From Pseudonocardiales bacterium (GTDB lineage Bacteria; Actinomycetota; Actinomycetes; Mycobacteriales; Jatrophihabitantaceae), in contig JAVEEO010000203.1 of assembly GCA_030840415.1 (NCBI GenBank), positions 1 through 13,894 on the forward strand: a DNA stretch of 13,894 nt, read 5' to 3'. Each line of letters starts with the position of its first letter. Within the stretch, counting starts at the first letter, position 1. Made by a program: the position numbers and the translations under genes. Under the pieces are notes generated by a model. It was not told the DNA's origin, searched no databases, and saw only the letters and a list, made by a program, of their open reading frames with translations. Below, in pieces: positions 1-6,514 of this stretch.

Positions 1-3000
1 CGATGGCGCCGTCGCGCAGCAGGCAGCTGGCGCTCCAGCAGAACATGCCGGACGGGTCGTAGCCGTTGAGCGGGTTGTCGTTGACGTAGCCGTACCTCGA
101 CCGCGTCAGGGCGCCCGCCGGGTCCGCGCTGATGAACTGGGTGGTGGCCGGGTCGTAGAACCGGGCGCGCAGGTAGTACAGCCCGCTCTCCCGATCCTGG
201 TACTGCCCGTCCCAGCGCAGCGGGGTGTCGACCGTTCCGGTCTGCCCCTTGAGGTTGCCGTACGGGTCGTAGGTGTAGCCGGCGACCACCGCGCCGGTGC
301 TGCTGGTCAGCACCCGGGTCGAACCGTGCGCGTCCTGGTGGAAGTACTGCGCGGTGGTGCCCGAGAGCTGCTCGACCGGCAAGCCGGACGGGCCGTAGAT
401 GTAGTAGGTGGTGCCTTCGGCCAGCAGCAGCGGCACGCCACCGCTCACGGCATCCCAGACGAACGGCGTGACGGTGCTGGCCACGGTCCGCGAGATCCGC
501 AGGCCGTCGCCGTTGTAGCGGTAGCTGGTGCTGCCGTAGCTGGTCATCCGGTCCGCCTGGTCGTAGCCGAGCGTGCTCGCGGTCCCGGTCAGCGGCGCGT
601 TGCCCGTCCGGTTGCCGTCGGAGTCGTAGCTGTAGTTGGACTGGGCCGCCTTCAGCCCGATCGTCACCGCCACCAGCTGGGTGGCCGCCCCGCTGTGGCT
701 GACCGTCTGGCCACCGACCGAGTACGGGTCGGTGAGCTGCTGGTCGGCGATCGCGACATCGGTGCCGCCGCCGGTCTTCTGCGCCCGCAGGGTCATGCCC
801 GACGGTGCCGTCCAGCTGCCGGCGACGCCGTCCGCGCCGGTGATGAGCAGCATCCGCTCGTTGTAGGTGGTCGGCGTGATCACCGGCTGGGTTACCGAGG
901 TGCCCGATGCCGTAGAGGCGGAGACAACCACGTCGATCGGCGCGCTCGGGTGCGCGCTGCGGTAGCTGCTGAGCACGATGCTCTTGGCGATCTTGTTCGA
1001 GTAGGTGACCGTCGCCGAGGTCTCACCGGCGGCCACCACGTGCCGGAACACCATCACCTTGGCCGAGCCCTGCGCGGTACCGGAGCTGTAGCTGCCGACC
1101 ACCGTCCAGCCGGTCGGCATGGTGGCGTTCTGCTTGTAGTCCAGGGTTGTCGCCGCGATCACCGTGTCACCGGTGGTGGTGCCGGCCGGCAGGCTGAGCG
1201 TCAGGACCTTGTTGGTGGCATCGCCCGCGCTGACCGCGCCGACGTAGGAGATCGCCGGCGCGCTGGTGCCGTAGAGCACCTCGCCGGCCGCGTCGAAGGT
1301 CTGGGTGACGCCGGTGGGCACCGTCTTGGGGTTGTCCGCCGGGTCGTAGCCGTAGCTGGTGCCGCCGTCCACGGTGGTCAGCCGGTTGGCCGGGTCGTAG
1401 CCGTAGCTGTGGTTGTCACTGGGCACGCCGGTCGAGGTCACCGAGGTGACCTGGTCGGCGCCGTCCAGGCCGTAGTTGAAGCTGGCGAACGGCGAGCCCG
1501 GCGTGGCGGTCGGCGCGTCGCTGATGCCGCTGAGCCGGTTGGCGTTGTCGAAGTTGCTGGTGGCTGTCGTGCCGTTCGGGTACACCTCGCCGACCAGGTT
1601 GGAGTTGACGTCGTAGTTGAAGGTGGTGGTGTGCCCGCTCCAGTCGGTCACGGTGTGCAGCCGGTTTGCGTTGTCCCAGCCGCGGCTGACGGTGCCGGCC
1701 GCGTTGGGGTAGGCGATGCTGGTCAGCCGGCCGCCCAGGTCGTAGCCGTAGCCGACCGTGTGGCTGGTGCCGTCGGTGGTGCCGGTCAGCCGGTGCAGGC
1801 TGTCGTAGGTCCAACTGGACGTCCCGGAGCCGTCGTACATGCTGATCCGCTGGCCGTCGGCGTCGTAGCTGATCCCGCTGACGTTCGGCGTCACGCCGTC
1901 GGAGTAGCTGATGCTGGTCAGCTCACCGGCGTCGTCATAGCCGTTCGTGGTGACCCGGCCGGACGGGTCGGTCTTGGTGATCAGCCGGCCGGCCGGGTCG
2001 TAGCTGTACTGGGTGCTCCGGCCCAATGGGTCGCTGACATAGACCAGCCGGCCGGACGCGTCGTAGCTGTAGTAGGTCTGCTGGTTGTTGCCGTCGTAGC
2101 TGACCTGCTTGCGGCCGGCCCCGTCGTAGCTGGTGCTCTGCACCGAGCCGTTCGGCCGGGTGAGCGAGGTCTGCTCGCCGGCCGCGTCGTAGCTGTAGCT
2201 GGTGGTGTGGTTGTCGCCGTCGGTCACCGAGGTCAGGTTGCCGTCCGCGTCGTAGCGCCGGACGTTCTGGTGCTGCGTCGGATTGGCCGAGTTCCACAGC
2301 GGATCCCGGACCGTGGTCAGCCGGCCGGCACCGTCGTAGGTGTAGCTCGTGGTGTTGGCGGCCGCGTTGCCACCGGTCACGTTGCCCTTCGGCGCGACCA
2401 TCGAGGTGCGCAGGCCGCGGCCGGTGTCATAGCCGAAGCTGGTCTTGTCACCGACCGCGTCGGTGACCGAGGTCAGGTCGCCGTAGCTGTCGTAGGTGCT
2501 GACCGTGGTGTGGTTGTTCGGGTCGGTGACCGAGGTGACGTCGCCCGGGTGCGCCGGGTCGTCGTGGTGGTAGGTGGTGGTGGCGGTCGCGGTCACCGCC
2601 CCGTTGGCGTCCAGCAGCGGGGCCGAGTGGGTCAGGACGTTGCCGGCCGCGTCGTAGCTGGTGGTGGTGCGGACCGCGACGCCGTTGACCTGCTTGGGTT
2701 CGGTCACCGAGGTGACCTCGTTGAGGGAGTTGTAGGTGTAGCTGGTGGTGCGGCCGAGCGGGTCGGTGACGGCGGCCGGGTTGCCCTGCGCGTCGTAGGA
2801 GGTGCTGGTGATCTTGCCGTCGCCGTTGATCACCTTGATCTGGCCGAGGGTGTCCGGGTCGTAGCGGTAGTAGGTGCTCGACATCGCCGAGCTGCCATAG
2901 CCGCGCAGCGTCGCGGTGAGCAGGCCGTAGGTGTACTCGTCCAGCCGGACGTTGCCGGCCGGGTCGGTGACCAGGGTGGAGCCGGGCACGCTGGTGTAGT

Positions 3001-3478
3001 CGAAGGAGGTCTGCCGGCCGAGCGGATCGGTCTGCCAGTCCACCCGTCCGGAGGAGTCGTAGTGGTTGGTCACCACCGGCGACGGCGAGGTGGTGGTGTC
3101 GCCGTAGAAGCGCGGCGAGCGCATGGTCAGCATCCGGTGGGCGGCGTCGTAGCTGAACTGCCAGTGCCCGCCTGCTGGATCGACCACGTCGGTCAGGTTG
3201 CCGGCGGCGTCGTAGCCGTAGCTGAGCGTCCGGGGCGGCGAGGCCGAGTCGGCCACCGAGGTGACGTGGCTGCCGGTCAGGGTGAAGGTCAGCGTGCGGC
3301 CGGCCGGGCCGGTGACCAGCATCTGGGTGCCGGACGGGTAGCTCAGGGTGGTGGTGTAGCCGTTCAGGTCGGTGATCGCGGTGAGCCGGCCGGTGGCGTC
3401 GAATCGGTAGGTCTTCTGGGCGTGCCGCACCAGCGTCCAGCTGCCGTCGCCGTTCTGGGTCAGGCTGGCCAGTACCCG
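1..3478 (-). CDS. RHS/YD-repeat protein, main body (repeats, inserted domain, RHS core); partial at left edge, frameshifted from its N-terminus
   Basis: This is the continuation of the secreted protein that starts at 4536, read in the other frame. I checked every codon from 3478 to 2 on the minus strand and found no stop (about 1160 codons). The translation holds about 30 YD-type repeats (for example YGYDAAGNL, YSYDASGRL, YSYDPAGRL, YTYDGAGRL). It is interrupted at about 1260-640 by a non-repeat domain of about 205 residues. It ends with the RHS core: YFHQDAHGSTRVL near 340-300, RWDGQYQDRESGLYYLRARFYD near 215-150, then ADPAG and NPLNGYDPSG near 75-50. In RHS and WapA polymorphic toxins, the repeats form a hollow shell and the core is followed by a variable C-terminal toxin. 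Here about 17 residues follow the core (starting MFCWSASCLL) before the window ends, so any toxin and immunity gene lie to the left. It is one gene with the N-terminal piece. The family call is firm; the toxin activity is unknown. Confidence 0.9.
1270..3420 (-). repeat. YD-repeat array within the RHS protein
   Basis: Degenerate repeats of roughly 20 residues, each centred on a [YFW]-x-Y-D-x-x-G-R-L type core followed by T-S-V-T-D or a similar string. On the plus strand they appear as recurrent GTCGTAGCTGTA or GTCGTAGCC words. The DNA copies have diverged, so this is an old protein repeat rather than a recent tandem duplication. Three more repeats follow the inserted domain at about 640-490. 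Such arrays fold into the beta-strand spiral shell of RHS/TcC proteins. Confidence 0.85.
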
Positions 3479-4536
3479 GGCGGGGCGGTCCAGTTGGAAC
3501 CGTTGGCGGTGAAGGTCATCGTCGCGCCGCCCTCGCAGCGGGCGACCGCGGTACCGCCGTTGACCGACAGCGACAGCGAGTAGGAGTCGATCCAGCCGTA
3601 GCCGAATCTGCTGTCAATGCTGGCGGTTGCCGAGTTGTAGGTCCGGCTCAGCTTCAGCGCCGGACCGCGGCCGGGCACCGTCAGGTCGGTGAAGCCGTGC
3701 CAGAAGTCGCCGGAGGCGGTGTCGACGGGGTAACCGGTCGCCGAGCCGTGCACCGGGTGCCCGTCGCTGCAGCCGCCGTACTCCTCGGATGGATCGACCG
3801 GCCCACCGGTCGGCGTGCCCTGCGGGTACTGCTTCGCGATGGTCTCGGCCAGCGACAGGTAGGCCGGGAAGGTGCTGGAGGCGGTCTCGGTCAGTGTCTG
3901 GCCGTCGTTGAAGGTCTGGGTGAAGGAGAACACCAGTGACCAGGTGCCCCAGCAGACGCCTGACGTGGGCAGCGTGTACGGCCAGCTGCCGATGTAGCCG
4001 CTGGCGAGATAGCCGGTGTTGATCACCTCCCAGCCATAGGTGGAGTTCTGCCCGACCAGGTTGCCGCAGGCGTCGTAGATCGCGTCGGACTGGCTGTTGT
4101 TCGTGGTGGTCTGGCCACCGGTCTGCGCGTCGGTCAGCTGCACGTGGACGCAGAACGGCAGCGTGACGGCCCCGAAGGCCGGCGTGGGGTCCAGGCAGTC
4201 CTCGTAGTAGTAGCCGCTGTAGGTGCCCACCAGCGCTTGGTAGTTGAACTGGTTGAAGCTGCCGACCGCCGCGTTGGTCACCGACAGGCTGTCGCCCTGC
4301 GGGTCGGTCACCGTCGCCGGGGTGGTCTTCACCGAGGACCGGCGGGCCGGCGCCTTGGTGATCGCCGGGTACCGCGCCGGTGGCGTGCCGACGCCCGTCG
4401 GGCGCAGCTTCGGCGCGGCGCTCGACCCGGCCGGCTTGCCGTGCGGCGCCGCGAACGCCGACGGAGCGGTCGCGACCAGCGACAGGACGGCTGCCAGCAC
4501 CACGAGAACGCGGGGCTTGGTTGCAAGGCGGCGCAT
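3460..4536 (-). CDS. Secreted RHS-repeat protein, N-terminal part (signal peptide and DUF6531-like region), ends early at a frameshift
   Basis: ATG start at 4536 with GGAG six bases upstream. Residues 1-29 form a Sec signal peptide: basic MRRLATKPR, a hydrophobic VLVVLAAVLSLVA core, and a probable cleavage site after AFA. Residues 30-265 are a Pro/Ala linker and then a Cys-, Tyr- and Thr-rich region that I cannot assign. Residues about 268-302 (YPVDTASGDFWHGFTDL, then RTYNS) match the DUF6531-type segment found just before the repeats in secreted actinobacterial RHS/WapA proteins. The frame runs into TGA at 3460-3462 after SNWTAPPGYWPA, giving 358 residues. The expected continuation (RVLASLTQNGDGSWTLVRHA) is present one frame away, so this is the front of one large gene, not a separate short protein. 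If the break is real, the cell would secrete only a repeat-less N-terminal fragment. Confidence 0.85.
   Translation of the reverse strand: MRRLATKPRVLVVLAAVLSLVATAPSAFAAPHGKPAGSSAAPKLRPTGVGTPPARYPAITKAPARRSSVKTTPATVTDPQGDSLSVTNAAVGSFNQFNYQALVGTYSGYYYEDCLDPTPAFGAVTLPFCVHVQLTDAQTGGQTTTNNSQSDAIYDACGNLVGQNSTYGWEVINTGYLASGYIGSWPYTLPTSGVCWGTWSLVFSFTQTFNDGQTLTETASSTFPAYLSLAETIAKQYPQGTPTGGPVDPSEEYGGCSDGHPVHGSATGYPVDTASGDFWHGFTDLTVPGRGPALKLSRTYNSATASIDSRFGYGWIDSYSLSLSVNGGTAVARCEGGATMTFTANGSNWTAPPGYWPA
3478..3480 (-). other. Frameshift site in the RHS gene
   Basis: On the minus strand the text reads GCC CCG CCC GGG TAC TGG in the upstream frame and reaches TGA seven codons after the CCG codon. Adding one C (CCC CGG GTA CTG GCC) restores the RHS frame, which stays open for about 1160 codons to the window edge. 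The site is a C/G-rich run prone to both slippage and base-calling error. No canonical -1 slippery heptamer (X XXY YYZ in the zero frame) is present, so programmed frameshifting is unlikely. A base-call error or a very recent inactivating mutation fits best. Confidence 0.85.
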
Positions 4537-4606
4537 GGCACGCTCCGGCGGATCGGGGGGACACGGATAGCGAGCAAAGCTAGCGGCTCGTTCCCCGCCC
4601 GGAGCG

Positions 4607-4636
4607 GTTTTACAGAAGATTTGTGTTAAGTGTAAA
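4607..4636 (-). promoter_or_regulatory. Candidate sigma70-type promoter of the RHS gene
   Basis: On the minus strand, TTTACA (4636-4631; 5 of 6 to TTGACA) and TAAAAC (4612-4607; 4 of 6 to TATAAT) are separated by 18 bases in the only AT-rich patch between the permease stop and the RHS start. The predicted transcript start is near 4600, leaving a leader of about 64 bases before the ATG at 4536. The toxin-like gene can therefore be expressed independently of the permease. I saw no clear terminator for the permease in the same gap. Confidence 0.5.
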
Positions 4637-4648
4637 GGGGCTTTGGCG

Positions 4649-6127
4649 TCAGCTGATGCCGAACAGCGTCTTGAGCGGCTCGATCGCGAAGTAGATCGCG
4701 AAGAACACCGCCACCGCCCACATCAGCGGATGCACCACCCGCGCCTTGCCGACCGCGACCTGCAGCACCACGTAGCTGACGAAGCCGGCGCCCACCCCGT
4801 TGGTGATCGAGTAGGTGAACGGCATCAGCACGATCGTCAGGAAGGCCGGCAGGGCCAGTTCGAGGGTGTAGAAGTCGATGTTGCGCACCTGCCGCATCAT
4901 CAGCACGCCGACCACCACCAACGCCGGGGCCGCCGCCTCGGACGGCACGAACAGCGCCAGCGGCGACAGGAAGATCGTCACCAGGAACAGCAGCCCGGTG
5001 ACCACCGAGGCCAGGCCGGTGCGGGCGCCGTCGCCGATGCCGGCGGCGGACTCGACGTAGGTGGTGGCAGACGAGGCGCCGGTGACGCCACCGGCCACCG
5101 CGGCCAGCCCGTCGATCAGCAGCACCTGCTGGATGTTGGGCAGCTGGCCGTCGGCGTCGAGCAAGTCGGCCTCCTGGGCGAGCCCGATGGTGGTGCCCAT
5201 CACGTCGAAGAAGTCGCTGAGCACCAGCGAGAACACGATCACGATGCCCGAGACGATGCCGACCGCGGAGAACCCGCCGCCGAGCGAGAAGTGTCCGAGC
5301 AGGCCGAGGTCCGGCGCGCCGAAGTGCTTGCCCTCGAAGGACGGCACGTTCAGCGCCCAGCCCTCCGGGTTGACCACCTTGCCGGTCGCGTCGGTCTGCG
5401 AGCCGATGTTTCCGACCGCCTCGATGATCACCGCCAGCACCGTCGAGACCGCGATGCCGATCAGGATCGCGCCGCGGACCTTGCGCGCCATCAGCACGGC
5501 GATCAGCAGCACGCCGACCACGAACACCAGGGTGGGCCAGCCGTTGAGGTGGCCGCCGATGCCGATGTCGACCGGGGTGCCGGCGCCGCGCCGGACGAAG
5601 CCGGCGTCCACCAGGCCGATCAGCGCGATGAACAGCCCGATGCCGACCGCGATGGCGCTCTTGAGCTGGGCCGGGATGGCCCGGAACACCGCCACCCGGA
5701 AGCCGGTCAGCACCAGCACGGTGATCAGCAGGCCCTCGATCACCACCATGCCCATCGCGGCCGGCCAGGACATCCGGGTCGCCACCTGGAAGGCCACGAA
5801 GGCGTTGAGCCCCAGACCGGTGGCCAGCGCGAACGGATAGCGCCCGATCAGCCCCATCGCGATCGTCAGCACGCAGGCCACCAGTGCCGTCACCGCGGCC
5901 ACCGCCGCCAGCGCCGGTGCCTGGCCGCCGCCCAGGAACTTGCCGTCAGCGTCCTTGACGGTGCCGATGATCAACGGGTTCAGCACCACGATGTAGACCA
6001 TCGTCACGAAGGTCACCAGGCCGCCGCGCAGCTCGCGGGAGATCGTCGAACCGCGCTCGGTGATCGCGAAGTATCGGTCCAGGCCGGTGGCCCGTGGGGT
6101 CGGACGCGGTGCGGTTTCGGTTGCCAT
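4649..6127 (-). CDS. NCS2-family purine (adenine/guanine/hypoxanthine) permease, AzgA/PbuG type
   Basis: 492 residues, ATG at 6127 with GGAG five bases upstream. The chain is almost entirely hydrophobic with about 12-13 membrane segments. Hallmarks of the AzgA/PbuG branch are visible: a first segment LVTFVTMVYIVVLNPLII (38-54), GLGLNAF (104-110), IPAQLKSAIAVGIGLFIALIG (151-171), DFFDVMGT (305-312) and ATTYVESAAG (354-363). The Asp and Glu residues in the last two motifs lie in the substrate/ion site in this family. Family members import nucleobases by proton symport across the inner membrane. The exact substrate (adenine versus guanine/hypoxanthine) cannot be read from the sequence. It diverges from the DUF2530/pabBC unit; the RHS gene lies 112 bp downstream on the same strand and has its own candidate promoter. 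Length and motifs are complete. Confidence 0.92.
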   Translation of the reverse strand: MATETAPRPTPRATGLDRYFAITERGSTISRELRGGLVTFVTMVYIVVLNPLIIGTVKDADGKFLGGGQAPALAAVAAVTALVACVLTIAMGLIGRYPFALATGLGLNAFVAFQVATRMSWPAAMGMVVIEGLLITVLVLTGFRVAVFRAIPAQLKSAIAVGIGLFIALIGLVDAGFVRRGAGTPVDIGIGGHLNGWPTLVFVVGVLLIAVLMARKVRGAILIGIAVSTVLAVIIEAVGNIGSQTDATGKVVNPEGWALNVPSFEGKHFGAPDLGLLGHFSLGGGFSAVGIVSGIVIVFSLVLSDFFDVMGTTIGLAQEADLLDADGQLPNIQQVLLIDGLAAVAGGVTGASSATTYVESAAGIGDGARTGLASVVTGLLFLVTIFLSPLALFVPSEAAAPALVVVGVLMMRQVRNIDFYTLELALPAFLTIVLMPFTYSITNGVGAGFVSYVVLQVAVGKARVVHPLMWAVAVFFAIYFAIEPLKTLFGIS

Positions 6128-6205
6128 GCTGCTCCAAATACCAGGCTCGGATGACCGCGATGTTTCCGATCCGCGGTGCGGGGTCGGTGGCGTAGCCTGC
6201 CCAAC
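6128..6205. promoter_or_regulatory. Divergent promoter region between the purine permease and DUF2530/pabBC
   Basis: 78 bp. On the plus strand TAGCCT (6193-6198) fits the TAnnnT -10 box and ends seven bases before the GTG at 6206, with no Shine-Dalgarno in between, so a leaderless mRNA is likely. An inverted repeat, ACCGCG (6154-6159) and CGCGGT (6172-6177), 12 bases apart, could be an operator controlling one or both directions; this is only a suggestion. The region is too short for a typical purine riboswitch on the permease side, and I saw no such structure. Confidence 0.45.
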
Positions 6206-6514
6206 GTGAGCAGGACTGGCAAGCCCGAAACACCCGGTGCCGGTCAGCCGTTACCCGATCAGCCGGCCCGGCCCGGCCCGCCGGGCGCCGTCAGCACCGC
6301 CGGCAGCCGGGCGATGGCCGTGGACGCCCGCCGGGTGCTGCTGGCCGGCACCGCCGCGTTCGGCCTGGCGTTCCTGGTCCTACTGCCGTTCTGGAACTGG
6401 CTGGGCGAGCACCAGCACCGGGTGTGGCTGTGGACCGCGCTGGCCGGCACGGTGCTGGGGTTGCTGGCGCTGCCGCTGGTCCGCAAGCACCGCGACGAGG
6501 GCCGGCTTGGCTGA
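6206..6514 (+). CDS. Small two-helix membrane protein, DUF2530 family
   Basis: 102 residues from GTG 6206. A Pro/Gly-rich N-terminus is followed by two membrane segments, VLLAGTAAFGLAFLVLLPFW and VWLWTALAGTVLGLLALPLV, and then a basic tail KHRDEGRLG. The layout and the W-x-W-T-x-x-A-G-x-x-L-G-L-L motif match the actinobacterial DUF2530 family, whose function is unknown. The GTG is chosen because a TAGCCT -10-like box lies seven bases upstream; an alternative ATG at 6314 would give 66 residues and still keep both helices. The stop codon lies inside the start region of pabBC (8-base overlap), so the two are probably translated together. One leucine codon (6251-6253) is TTA, rare in such genomes; it would be outside the coding region if the ATG at 6314 is the start. 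Confidence 0.75.
   Translation: MSRTGKPETPGAGQPLPDQPARPGPPGAVSTAGSRAMAVDARRVLLAGTAAFGLAFLVLLPFWNWLGEHQHRVWLWTALAGTVLGLLALPLVRKHRDEGRLG

Noticed and set aside
1270..3420. CRISPR-like or recent tandem DNA repeats, because the word GTCGTAGC recurs.
   Set aside because: The words are codons for S/G-Y-D in degenerate protein repeats with irregular spacing and diverged flanks; there are no spacers.
3470..3490. Programmed -1 ribosomal frameshifting in the RHS gene.
   Set aside because: The zero-frame codons CCG CCC GGG do not form an X XXY YYZ slippery heptamer, no obvious downstream structure was recognised, and RHS proteins are not known to use it.
326..3583. A 1085-codon open frame on the plus strand.
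   Set aside because: It is codon-aligned antisense to the RHS body. The recurrent GTCGTAGCC/GTCGTAGCTGTA words give only Val/Gly/Arg-rich low-complexity protein, and there is no ribosome site or recognisable domain.
3614..4564. A 316-codon minus-strand frame overlapping the RHS N-terminus.
   Set aside because: Out of frame with the signal-peptide reading; Arg/Pro/His-rich without any domain.
4643..6154. A 503-codon plus-strand frame opposite the purine permease.
   Set aside because: His/Arg/Gln/Asp-rich antisense translation of a gene with full AzgA/PbuG motifs; a typical GC-rich shadow frame.
6128..6205. Purine riboswitch upstream of the permease.
   Set aside because: The leader is at most about 78 bases, very GC-rich, and I could not find the three-helix core pattern.
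6237..6506. N-terminal extension of pabBC to an upstream ATG.
   Set aside because: It is the out-of-frame translation of the DUF2530 gene (Trp/Cys/Arg-rich); TTG 6507 has a good ribosome site and begins the PabB-like sequence.
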